DNA of 30,560 nucleotides from a virus, in the IMG/VR virus record IMGVR_UViG_3300049255_000527, positions 1 to 30,560 of that record, one strand, 5' to 3'. The notes under the pieces were generated by a model. That model worked only from the letters and a program-made list of their open reading frames with translations. It was not told the DNA's origin and searched no databases. Below, piece after piece: positions 23,679-30,560 of this stretch. The translations under genes and the position numbers were made by a program. Numbering within the stretch: position 1 is the first letter of the stretch; each line of letters opens with the position of its first letter.

Positions 23679-24098
23679 ATGCCCGCTCAACCCCTTCCGG
23701 CCCCGCCGTTCTCCACCCCGTTCCTGACCGGACAGACGATCTCCCGGGTGTGGCAATCCTGGCTCTTGGCGCTGTGGAATCGCGTGGGCGGACAGACGGA
23801 CAAGGTGGAGAGCGCGCTTACCGTCGCCAACGCGGCGGCGCCCAGCACGACCCAGGTGATCGCCAGCGGCGGCCTGCAAGCGGGCGGTGAGATCGGCGGC
23901 AATGTGGGCGTGGCCTTCTACAAGGCCCTCACCAATGTCGCGAGCCTTCCCACGACGGGGGTCAATCAGGGCGACTGGGCCTATGCCCTGGATGGCTGCA
24001 AGGCGGGGGAATCCACCGGCCACGGCACCGGCGTTCCGGTCTGGCGGTCGGGATCGGCCTGGTATGCCGTCGATAGCGGCGCGGTGGTGAGCGCGTAA
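23679..24098 (+). CDS. Phage tail-module protein of unknown function
   Basis: A 139-residue protein starting one base after the gp10-like stop. The N-terminus, FLTGQTISRVWQSWLLALWNRV (15-36), resembles the opening of small proteins often coded in podovirus tail modules. The central part is Gly/Ala-rich, and the C-terminus (VWRSGSAWYAVDSGA) has the shape of a small beta module seen on tail proteins. It is probably virion-associated. No enzymatic motif or membrane segment is seen; a precise role is not assignable. Confidence 0.55.
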   Translation: MPAQPLPAPPFSTPFLTGQTISRVWQSWLLALWNRVGGQTDKVESALTVANAAAPSTTQVIASGGLQAGGEIGGNVGVAFYKALTNVASLPTTGVNQGDWAYALDGCKAGESTGHGTGVPVWRSGSAWYAVDSGAVVSA

Positions 24099-24111
24099 AC
24101 GCCCTCTAAAC

Positions 24112-24218
24112 CCCGCTCATCCTGGACAAGGCGAAGCGTCAGCGAAGCCGCGATCCAGGACCCAGAGGACTGGGCAATCTGGAAAACACTGGGTCCTCGC
24201 GTTCGCGAGGATGAACGG
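24112..24218. repeat. Intergenic palindromic repeats before tail fibre gene
   Basis: CCCGCTCATCCTGGAC (24112) and a nested stem in the following 50 bases, then ACTGGGTCCTCGCGTTCGCG (from 24188), matching the right arm at 5907-5939 except near its end. It probably folds into stems; a dispersed intergenic repeat. Confidence 0.7.
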
Positions 24219-24237
24219 AAATAGAGGGTATTCCCCC

Positions 24238-24990
24238 ATGACCGGACAACTCCTCCTCCAACCCGTGATCCGGGCCGTGGACGCCAATGGCTTGCCCCTC
24301 GCCGGAGCGAAGCTGCAATTCTACGCCACGGGGACGACGACGCCTCAGGCGGTCTATTCCAGCGCGGCCCTGACGACGCCGCTCGCCAATCCCGTGGTGG
24401 CCGATAGCGGGGGCCTGTTCGTCCCGATCTTCCTCAATCCGGCGGAGACCTATCGGGCGCAGCTTCTGACCTCGGCGGGATCGCTGATCGCGGACCTGGA
24501 CCCGATCAATGGGGCGCCGACAATCAGCGCGGGGGAAGTGACGGCGGCCATGCTGGCCAGCGGCGCGGCGGCGGGGAACCTCGGCTACACCCCGGTCAAC
24601 AAGGCGGGCGACACGGCCACCAACCTGACCCTGGCGGCGACCTCCCTCTCGACGACCAGCGCGGGCTATCTGGGCGCGCCGGTGAACGAGCAGGACAGCG
24701 CCTATAGCTTCGCCCTCGGCGACGCCGGCAAGATGGTGCGGGGGAATAACGCCTCGGCCATGGCCTGGACGCTCCCACCCAATACGAACATCGCCTTTCC
24801 CATCGGCACGGCCATCGTGGTGAGGAACGTCGGCGCCGGGACGATCACCCTGACGCGCGGCTCGGGCGTGACGCAGCAGATCGCGGGCTCGGCGACCAGC
24901 AAGGACGTGGCGCTCGCCCAATGGGGTTTCGCCACCTTGATCCAGGAAGCGGCCAACACCTGGGTCGTCAGCGGGACGGGGATTTCGTGA
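24238..24990 (+). CDS. Tail fibre / head-binding-domain protein
   Basis: A 250-residue protein starting at the ATG at 24238 with TAGAGGG about nine bases upstream; an earlier in-frame ATG at 24211 lies in the repeat. Residues 7-85 (VIRAVDANGLPLAGAKLQFYATGTTTPQAVYSSAAL...) match the N-terminal module common on phage tailspikes and fibres, which docks them to the tail. LGYTPVNKAGDT (around 113-124) is a frequent fibre motif. The C-terminal half is a beta sandwich-like Thr/Ala-rich region. It has no beta-helix, so it may be an adaptor on which the larger tailspike sits. The next gene overlaps its stop (GTGA). Confidence 0.7.
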   Translation: MTGQLLLQPVIRAVDANGLPLAGAKLQFYATGTTTPQAVYSSAALTTPLANPVVADSGGLFVPIFLNPAETYRAQLLTSAGSLIADLDPINGAPTISAGEVTAAMLASGAAAGNLGYTPVNKAGDTATNLTLAATSLSTTSAGYLGAPVNEQDSAYSFALGDAGKMVRGNNASAMAWTLPPNTNIAFPIGTAIVVRNVGAGTITLTRGSGVTQQIAGSATSKDVALAQWGFATLIQEAANTWVVSGTGIS

Positions 24991-25358
24991 CCGGCGCCAT
25001 CGCGGCCCTGGCCAGCGCCGGCGCGGCGGGCGGCGGCTCTGGAACGCCGGGGGCGGTGTCGTGGTCCAATATCTACGCCGTCAGCGGCGGCTCGACCAAT
25101 TTCCAGACCCTGAGCGGGATCACGGGCGCGATCACCGTCAGCGCCTCCCAGAGCGGCGGGTCGATGCTGGGCTACACCCTGAACGGGGTCAATTACACCT
25201 ACAGCGGGGCCTTTTCCTGGCCCGAAGGTCAGGCGCTCGGCTGGTATCTCATCGGCCCCGGCGCCGGGACGATCACCACGACCTATAATGGCGGGACGGC
25301 GCTCGCCAGCTTCACCTATTCCATCACCAACCCGCACAATGGGGGCTTCAGCCCGTGA
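24987..25358 (+). CDS. Small beta-rich tail-associated protein
   Basis: A 123-residue protein beginning with a GTG that overlaps the previous TGA by four bases, implying coupled translation. It is Gly/Ser/Thr-rich with alternating strands (VSWSNIYAVSGGSTNFQTLSGITGAITVSAS...) and ends in a short Asn/Gly tail. No domain is recognised. Position and composition suggest a fibre tip or an accessory beta sandwich. The next gene overlaps its stop in the same GTGA way. Confidence 0.55.
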   Translation: MTGAIAALASAGAAGGGSGTPGAVSWSNIYAVSGGSTNFQTLSGITGAITVSASQSGGSMLGYTLNGVNYTYSGAFSWPEGQALGWYLIGPGAGTITTTYNGGTALASFTYSITNPHNGGFSP

Positions 25359-25819
25359 TCCGCATTGAGCGGGATCCGGCGTTCTGGACGGCCGTCGCGG
25401 CGCATCCGGCCCTGAGCGTGATGAGGGGGGACGCGGACCCGTCGCTGATCGGGGCCTTGGCGGGGCGGGAGAACGTGCTTCCCCTGGCGGCCGATCACGG
25501 CGGGTATCTGTTCATCCGTCAGGACGCCCTGGGCTTCGTCGCGGAACTGCACAGCCTCTTCACGCCGGAAGGCTGGGGGCGCGAGGCGCTGATCGCCGGG
25601 ATTGAGGCCTTGGGCGCCGTGTGGCTGCTGGGGTTTCAGACGGTGGTGACTCTCGAGATGCGGGACAACCCGCGCAGCCGGCCGCCCAAGAGCTTCGGTT
25701 TCGTCCAGTGCGGCGACTGGCGCGAGGGGCCGTTCGGCGCCGCCAGACAATGGATTTTAACGCGGGCCGCATGGGAGGCGTCTCCCACGGCCAAGAGGAG
25801 GGCGAAATGCCTGCATTGA
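25355..25819 (+). CDS. GNAT-like phage protein (possible ejection-module protein)
   Basis: A 154-residue protein starting at a GTG overlapping the previous stop. The pattern of an N-terminal FWTAVAAHPAL, a strand at GYLFIRQD, then VAELHSLFTPEGWGREALIAGIEAL (65-89) resembles the acetyltransferase-like (GNAT) folds found in podoviruses next to ejection genes (P22 gp14 / T7 gp13-like). I recall these as internal-virion or assembly proteins rather than true acetyltransferases. The pyrophosphate-binding loop (Q/R-x-x-G-x-G/A) is not evident, although GWGREAL occupies its place. It overlaps the next gene by 13 bases. Confidence 0.55.
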   Translation: MIRIERDPAFWTAVAAHPALSVMRGDADPSLIGALAGRENVLPLAADHGGYLFIRQDALGFVAELHSLFTPEGWGREALIAGIEALGAVWLLGFQTVVTLEMRDNPRSRPPKSFGFVQCGDWREGPFGAARQWILTRAAWEASPTAKRRAKCLH

Positions 25820-26499
25820 TTCCGGCCTTGATCGTGGGCGCGGGGGCTGTGGCCGGGGCGGGGATCAGCGCCGTGGCTTCGGGGAACGCGTCTCACCAGG
25901 CCAGCCAGGCGGCGGCGGCCAATAACGCCCTGCAAAGCCAGATCTACAGCCAGAACAGCGCCAATGCGCAGCCCTATATCCAGGCGGGGGACGCGGCCAA
26001 CACGGCCCTGCAAGGGTTCCTGGGGATCGGCGGCGACCCGGCGGCCAGCCAGAAGGCGCTGAACGATTATCTCAACTCCACCGGCTACCAGTTCAACCTG
26101 GATCAGGGGATCGAGGCGGCGCAACAGAACAAGGCCTCGTCGGGGCTTCTGAACAGCGGCGCGACCCTCAAGGCCCTGGACCAATACGGGACCGGCCTCG
26201 CGGACCAATATGGCCAGCAATATGAGCAGAACCTGCAGGGCGTTGTCGGAACGGGCGTCAGCGCCACCAACGCCCTCTCGGGGACGGGTCAAAGCTACGC
26301 CAACGCCGTCTCGTCCAACAACAACAGCGCCGCCAGCACGAGCGCCAATGCGGGCCTGGCGGCGGCGGGCAGCGCCAATAGCCTGATCGGCAACGCCCTG
26401 AGCGCCTATGGCCTGACGCGCGGCGGGTCCAGCTTCGGCGGCGGGGGCGGGGCGACGCAATCGGCCTATCAGAACGCCCTCGGGGCCTTTGGAGGTTAA
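25807..26499 (+). CDS. DNA ejection/transfer protein (P22 gp7-like)
   Basis: A 230-residue protein starting at the ATG at 25807, with GAGGAGGG just upstream. The frame is open to 25621, but that stretch overlaps the GNAT-like gene in another frame. The N-terminus is a Gly/Ala membrane-type segment (LIPALIVGAGAVAGAGISAVA), as in proteins ejected ahead of phage DNA to build a channel across the envelope. It is followed by a Gln/Asn/Ala-rich helical region (NNALQSQIYSQNSANAQPYIQ) and Gly/Ser-rich ends. Similar sequences in podoviruses are labelled DNA transfer or injection proteins. Its place just before another ejection-type gene agrees. Confidence 0.7.
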   Translation: MPALIPALIVGAGAVAGAGISAVASGNASHQASQAAAANNALQSQIYSQNSANAQPYIQAGDAANTALQGFLGIGGDPAASQKALNDYLNSTGYQFNLDQGIEAAQQNKASSGLLNSGATLKALDQYGTGLADQYGQQYEQNLQGVVGTGVSATNALSGTGQSYANAVSSNNNSAASTSANAGLAAAGSANSLIGNALSAYGLTRGGSSFGGGGGATQSAYQNALGAFGG

Positions 26500-26502
26500 G
26501 CC

Positions 26503-26934
26503 ATGACCGATGGCGTGAATGTGGATTTCGGGCTGCTGAAGAGCCCCGACTATGTGGGCGACTATGCCCATGCGTTCGAGGTGGGGCGGCAGATGGCCCA
26601 GCCGCCGGGCGCCGCGCCGACCACGATTGTCAATGCGCTGAGCCCCGGCGCCGCGCCGGCGCCCGATCCCTGGGGCGCGCGGCTGGAGGCTTTAAGCGGC
26701 GATGAGCGGGCCGGCGCGGCGACGCAGGCCGAGCTGCTGACCAATCTGGGGACCGGCCTTCGGGCCTATCCCTATGGCGAGCGCGCGCGGATCCTGCGGC
26801 ACCTGGCGCCCGCCCTGGCGGCCCGGGGCGTGCCCGCCCAGGCCCTGGCCGGCTTCGATCCCACCGATCAGGCCCTGGACGCCACGCTGAGCGCGGCAAG
26901 GGCGCTGCAGGCCAGACTGGCCGCGCCTCAATAG
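26503..26934 (+). CDS. Probable internal virion / ejection protein
   Basis: A 143-residue protein three bases after the gp7-like gene. The N-terminal NVDFGLLKSPDYVGDYAHAFEVGRQ (6-30) resembles the start of podovirus internal virion proteins, where 'NPDY...AF..G' recurs. The middle is Pro/Ala-rich, and the C-terminal half is helical (ERARILRHLAPALAARG...). It is much shorter than P22 gp16 or gp20, so it may be one part of a split or reduced ejection set. It converges on the lipoprotein gene, with which it overlaps by seven bases. Confidence 0.5.
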   Translation: MTDGVNVDFGLLKSPDYVGDYAHAFEVGRQMAQPPGAAPTTIVNALSPGAAPAPDPWGARLEALSGDERAGAATQAELLTNLGTGLRAYPYGERARILRHLAPALAARGVPAQALAGFDPTDQALDATLSAARALQARLAAPQ

Positions 26935-27467
26935 GGATAGGGCGGCGGCGGCGGCGGCGGATAGGCCGGGACGAGATAGGGACGCGGATAGGGGTAGTAG
27001 GGCCGGGGCTGGGCGATCCGCTCGCCATAGGACGTCATGCACTGGGCGTAGACGACATTATAGCGATGCTGGATGCGGGCGGCGGCGGCGTCGCCGGAAT
27101 TGGCGCCGAGCGCCCCGCCGAACAGCAGGCCCGAGGCCGCCCCCACCGCCGCGCCGGGTCCCGCCTGGTGCGTGGCGCTGCCGATCAGGGCGCCGGCCGC
27201 GGCCCCGACCCCCGCGCCGAGGGCCGCGCCGCCGATGGCGTGATTGGCGGCCGCGTCGCCGGGGGTGGTCTGGGCGGTGCGCACGGCGGTGGCGCGGCAA
27301 TAGTCGTCGTGCTGGCGGAAGGTTCCATAGTCTTCGCCGGGATGGGGCATGGCCACGAGGTTGGGGCCGGCCGGCATGTCCGTGGCGCAGGCGCCCAGGC
27401 CCAGGAGGGCCAGTGAGATCACGGCCGGCCGAACAGCGCGTCCAAGAGGATGTGAGGTCTGGGTCAT
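26928..27467 (-). CDS. Glycine-zipper lipoprotein
   Basis: A 179-residue envelope protein. The signal peptide ends in lipobox LGAC (24-27), so Cys27 should carry lipid and anchor the protein, probably in the outer membrane. Residues 78-122 form a glycine-zipper helix hairpin (GGAALGAGVGAAAGALIG and GAAVGAASGLLFGGALG). RYNVVYAQCMTSYGER (135-150) is a conserved tail motif of such lipoproteins. The end is Pro/Tyr-rich. It sits on the opposite strand between ejection and terminase genes, suggesting a moron. By altering the envelope it could block superinfecting phage, though a host origin is equally possible. The stop overlaps the converging gene by seven bases. Confidence 0.8.
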   Translation of the reverse strand: MTQTSHPLGRAVRPAVISLALLGLGACATDMPAGPNLVAMPHPGEDYGTFRQHDDYCRATAVRTAQTTPGDAAANHAIGGAALGAGVGAAAGALIGSATHQAGPGAAVGAASGLLFGGALGANSGDAAAARIQHRYNVVYAQCMTSYGERIAQPRPYYPYPRPYLVPAYPPPPPPPYPY

Positions 27468-27607
27468 GAGCCTTTAACGTCCAAAAACGTCGCCCCCGTC
27501 TCTCAAAACCCCAGCCAACCTGAACGGAAGCTGAAGAGCGGCCGGGCGCGCCTGCGGGACCCGGCCGGGCGGCGCGGACGGCGGCCTTGATCGGGAGCGC
27601 CGCCGAC

Positions 27608-29032
27608 GTGTCGAACGCTCCGCCCGCCGACGGTCTCTCCGGCCTCTGGGCCCCGCAGGAGGGGCCGCAGACACGGTTCGTCGAGGCCGAGGAATTCGAG
27701 GTGGTCTATGGCGGGGCGCGGGGCGGGGGAAAGACCGACGCGGCCCTGGGCGACTTCGCCTTTCACGCCAGGAAATATGGGGCGGGGGCCCAGGGTCTGA
27801 TGGTGCGTCGCACCCGCCGGGCCCTGGAGCCGACCCTGGTCCGGGCGCGGCAGATCTATGGCCCGGAAGGGGCGATCTGGTCCGAGAGCCGGTCGTGTTT
27901 TGAATGGCCGAGCGGCGCCCGGCTCTATTTCCGGCATCTGGATAATGACGCCGACGCCAATCTCTATCAGGGTCACGCCTATAGCCGGGTCTATGTGGAG
28001 GAGCTGACCCAGTTCCCCTCGCCCGTCCCGGTGAACAAGCTGAAGGCCACCCTGCGCAGCGCCACCGGGGCGCCCTGCGGCTTTCGCGCCACCTGCAATC
28101 CGGGGGGCGCCGGCCATGCCTGGGTCAAGGCCCGCTACATCGATCCCGGCCCCGGTGAGCGGGTGGTGGAAACCTTTACCAACCCCTTTGACGGCGCGAC
28201 CCTCGAAATGGCGCGCCTGTTCATCCCCGCCCGCCTGCCGGACAATCCCGCCCTGCTGAACCAGGACCCCTATTATGTGGCGCGCCTGGCCATGTCCGGG
28301 TCGGAGACCCTGGTCCGGGCCTGGCTGGAGGGCGACTGGAATGCGGTGGAGGGGGCGTTCTTCGACAAGTGGCGGCCGCGCAATGTGGTGAAGCCCTTTC
28401 CCATCCCTCGTCACTGGACGCGCATCCGGTCGTTTGACTGGGGCTATGCCGCGCCCTTTTCGGTGGGCTGGTGGGCGGTGGCCTCGGAGACCCGGATCGA
28501 CGGCGCCGACCTCATTCCCAGGGGCGCCCTGGTGCGCTATCGCGAGTGGTATGGCCAGGATCCCCAAACGGGCCAGGGCCTTCGCCTGGTGACGGAGCTG
28601 GTGGCCCAGGGCATCCTGGAGCGCGAGGCGGACGATCCGAAGCCCATGGGCGTCGCCGATCCCTCGATCTTCGCCCACATGGACGGGTCCTCCATCTCGG
28701 AAAGGTTTCGACGGAAGGGGGTGGACTTCAAACCCGGCGACAATACGCGCATCGGCCGCCTGGGGGCCTTTACCGGCTGGGACCAGATGCGGGCGCGGAT
28801 CGCCGGGGACGAGGACGGGCCGGGCCTGGTGGTGTTCGACACCTGCCGGCACTTCATCCGCACCGTGCCGTCCCTGCAGCATGATCCCATGCGGATGGAG
28901 GACCTGGACACCCGGGCGGAAGACCACATCGCCGACGAGACCCGCTATGCCTGCCTGTCCCGCCCGGTCCTCGGCAAACCCGCCAGACCCGACCCTTATG
29001 GCGAGACGGGGCTGTGGAGCCATAAGCTGTGA
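27608..29032 (+). CDS. Terminase large subunit
   Basis: A 474-residue DNA-packaging motor. The Walker A loop GGARGGGKT (35-43) and Walker B VYVEE (128-132) drive ATP hydrolysis, ATCNPGG (161-167) is the coupling segment, and the RNase H-like nuclease begins at FDWG (Asp277) with another acidic site in VADPS (Asp351). GTG at 27608 follows GGGAG at 27592-27596. A TTG at 27587 would add seven residues. Length is in the usual 450-550 range. The small terminase is not in view; it normally lies upstream, where a lipoprotein gene on the other strand stands instead. This is the last phage gene in the window, so the portal gene is not directly downstream as usual. Confidence 0.93.
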   Translation: MSNAPPADGLSGLWAPQEGPQTRFVEAEEFEVVYGGARGGGKTDAALGDFAFHARKYGAGAQGLMVRRTRRALEPTLVRARQIYGPEGAIWSESRSCFEWPSGARLYFRHLDNDADANLYQGHAYSRVYVEELTQFPSPVPVNKLKATLRSATGAPCGFRATCNPGGAGHAWVKARYIDPGPGERVVETFTNPFDGATLEMARLFIPARLPDNPALLNQDPYYVARLAMSGSETLVRAWLEGDWNAVEGAFFDKWRPRNVVKPFPIPRHWTRIRSFDWGYAAPFSVGWWAVASETRIDGADLIPRGALVRYREWYGQDPQTGQGLRLVTELVAQGILEREADDPKPMGVADPSIFAHMDGSSISERFRRKGVDFKPGDNTRIGRLGAFTGWDQMRARIAGDEDGPGLVVFDTCRHFIRTVPSLQHDPMRMEDLDTRAEDHIADETRYACLSRPVLGKPARPDPYGETGLWSHKL

Positions 29033-29054
29033 AGGGGGGCGGGAGGCGGCCTTG

Positions 29055-30560
29055 CTACCTCCGCGGGGGGCGACGCGCCTGGACAAGGATGAGGCCGAAG
29101 GCCAGGGGCGCGAGCCAGAGGATACGGATATTCAGCCGCGGATCGGGGTTCGAGAGGGCGCCACAGAGCGCCGCATTGACCAGGATCGCGGCGACAAAGG
29201 CGGCGCAAACCGCCAGCGTGCGGGGATCCGGTCGCCAGGCCCGCCGCCCGAAGGCCGCCAGGGCGATACCGAGGCCGGAAAGGCCGGCGGTGACGGCAAT
29301 GACGTCCTCCCACGCCGCTTGAGCTGTCGTCTTTCCACAGGGGGCGCCGGTTGTCCGCCAGCAGAACGGACTGACGCCGAACAGCGGGCGGGGATCAGAG
29401 GCGGCGCCGATCAACGAACGCGCGCGAAATCCCGTCACCGTGGACAGGGAGACGTCGGTCAGGGTCGCCAGGGAATTGCGCGCGGCCGCCGCCAGGACCC
29501 CCGCCGGGTCATCGCGAATGACCGCGGCCACAAAGCGGGGCTGTTCCAGATCGAGGGCCAGCCGCGAGGGCCCGTCGGCGGGGGTGAAAACGCCCGTGGC
29601 CGGATCGCTCGACCACAGAATCTGCAGGGCGTCCTGGAAGGGCTTATCCTTATAGCGACACAACTCGTAGGCGACGCCGGCCGCGCAGGCCCGGCGCAGA
29701 TAGACCCGGCCGGGGCCGTCCGCCAGAAGGCGCGCGGTCAGGAAGGGCGGTTGCAGAATGGGCGCGCGCAGCTTGTGGGACTCGACGGCGAAAATGCCCA
29801 TGATCGCCCCTTGTCCGATCGCCGCGGCGGCGAGGACGGCGGCCCCCGCGCGCAGGGTCCGGACCTTGCCGCGCCGCGCGGCGCCCAGGGCGAGCCCGGC
29901 CACGGCGGCGGCCACGAGCGCGATGGGGCCGACGGTGGTGTGAAACCCGACGGCGGCGGCGAGAAGGATCAGGAGCGCCCCTCGCTCTCCCCCGTTCAGG
30001 CGGTCCCAATAGGCTACGAGCGTCACCCCGGCGATGACCGCGAGGGGGACGAAAAGGTCGGGCATGAGGAGCCCGGCGACCGCGCCGGCGGTGGAGAGGG
30101 CCGTCAGGCCCGCCGCCAGGGCGAGATAGGCGCCGACCCGGGCGGCGGGCGCGGCGACCCGCAGTAATAGCCGAAGGGTCCAGGCCAGGATCAGGGCCTG
30201 GGCGACCACCGGCGCCCATACGCCCGGGCGGCTCAAGAGATAGGCCATCAGGGACCATGTGGGAGACCGGGCGGCCAGGAGCGCGAAGGCGCCCGAGGCA
30301 TGCTGTGGCCCGGCCACCCCCACGGCCGCGCCGTGAATGCCGACGGCGGCGAGCTCGTTCTGTCCCACGACCAGATAGGCGCGCGCGTCCGGATAGAGCC
30401 ACGGCTCGCCGGTCACGGCGGCCGGCAACAGCAGGATCGCCGCCGCGAGCGCGATCACGGCGACGGCTTTCAAGAGATCGGCGAGGCCGGACCCGCGCCG
30501 CGCGGCGACGTCTTGCAAACCGGCGGCGGGGATCGGCGAGGAGGAGGTGGCCCGGCTCAT
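29055..30560 (-). CDS. Polytopic membrane protein, possible GT-C glycosyltransferase
   Basis: A 501-residue protein with about ten membrane segments; the ATG coincides with the window's last bases. An early large loop with PDARAYLV (57-64), a soluble region of about 150 residues before the last membrane segments (RRACAAGVAYELCRYKDKPF...) and C-terminal TM helices fit the plan of lipid-linked-sugar (GT-C) transferases, but key residues cannot be confirmed. Such enzymes work at the periplasmic face. It is GC-rich like the phage genes, unlike the other glycan genes here. It converges with the terminase gene with 22 bases between stops. It could equally be an uncharacterised membrane protein of unrelated role. 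Confidence 0.6.
   Translation of the reverse strand: MSRATSSSPIPAAGLQDVAARRGSGLADLLKAVAVIALAAAILLLPAAVTGEPWLYPDARAYLVVGQNELAAVGIHGAAVGVAGPQHASGAFALLAARSPTWSLMAYLLSRPGVWAPVVAQALILAWTLRLLLRVAAPAARVGAYLALAAGLTALSTAGAVAGLLMPDLFVPLAVIAGVTLVAYWDRLNGGERGALLILLAAAVGFHTTVGPIALVAAAVAGLALGAARRGKVRTLRAGAAVLAAAAIGQGAIMGIFAVESHKLRAPILQPPFLTARLLADGPGRVYLRRACAAGVAYELCRYKDKPFQDALQILWSSDPATGVFTPADGPSRLALDLEQPRFVAAVIRDDPAGVLAAAARNSLATLTDVSLSTVTGFRARSLIGAASDPRPLFGVSPFCWRTTGAPCGKTTAQAAWEDVIAVTAGLSGLGIALAAFGRRAWRPDPRTLAVCAAFVAAILVNAALCGALSNPDPRLNIRILWLAPLAFGLILVQARRPPRR

Noticed and set aside
1101-29032. Gene transfer agent instead of prophage
   Set aside because: Known alphaproteobacterial agents (RcGTA type) have a siphovirus-like set with tape measure and conserved tail genes; this set is P22-like and short-tailed.
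27503-29086. 527-codon minus-strand frame opposite the terminase gene
   Set aside because: Terminase with intact Walker and nuclease motifs is clearly the real gene.
28881-30167. 428-codon plus-strand frame opposite the membrane protein gene
   Set aside because: Charged low-complexity product; the minus-strand frame has well-formed membrane segments.
1-30560. CRISPR array, tRNA or rRNA genes
   Set aside because: No regularly spaced repeat set and no cloverleaf or rRNA-like stretch was recognised; the only tandem array is the 12-bp coding repeat at 21717.

Overview
The window reads as high-GC DNA from an alphaproteobacterium. The evidence is strong G/C third-position codon use and intergenic palindromes of the 'ggatcaagtccggggcagg' / 'gtcatcccgg' type. 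I associate these with Caulobacterales and related orders, but that placement is memory-based and weak. Its backbone is a nearly complete virion module of a short-tailed (podovirus, P22-like) prophage, interleaved with genes for surface polysaccharide synthesis.

Layout: 1-984 is a sulfotransferase at the left edge. 1101-2966 is the portal protein. 3070-4592 is an AT-richer cluster of three overlapping genes (unknown protein, XRE-type HTH protein, DUF6941-like protein). 4723-5654 holds a small ORF and a RelE/ParE-type toxin-antitoxin pair. 6188-8068 holds a probable scaffold and the major capsid protein. 8339-10469 holds a small virion protein, a membrane protein/endolysin lysis pair and two small alanine-rich proteins. 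10470-13180 holds a gp4-like connector, a 52-residue protein and a tailspike. 13187-18000 (minus strand) is an O-antigen-type island: polymerase/ligase, UDP-galactopyranose mutase, flippase and glycosyltransferase. 18241-18900 is a second gp4-like connector. 18904-20996 is a methyltransferase plus glycosyltransferase cassette. It is bracketed by a 175-bp near-perfect direct repeat, which is the 3' end of the connector gene. 21243-22001 (minus) is an anchored coiled-coil protein. 22148-26934 holds a gp10-like tail hub, tail fibre-like proteins and ejection-type proteins. 26928-27467 (minus) is a glycine-zipper lipoprotein, 27608-29032 the large terminase subunit, and 29055-30560 (minus) a polytopic membrane protein reaching the right edge.

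Taken together, the virion genes cover packaging motor, portal, scaffold, capsid, connectors, tail hub, tailspike, ejection proteins and lysis. Missing from the window are an integrase, repressor, replication genes and a small terminase. The inserted genes nearly all act on envelope glycans (Galf precursor, flipping, polymerisation, glycosyl, methyl and sulfo transfer). The simplest reading is a serotype-converting prophage whose cargo changes the receptor its own tailspike recognises. The alternative is a decaying prophage that a host polysaccharide locus has invaded.

The most unusual points are the 175-bp duplication that makes the methyltransferase/glycosyltransferase cassette removable without damaging the phage gene, a tailspike with a signal peptide, two gp4-like connectors in one module, and the unexplained three-gene AT-rich cluster after the portal gene.
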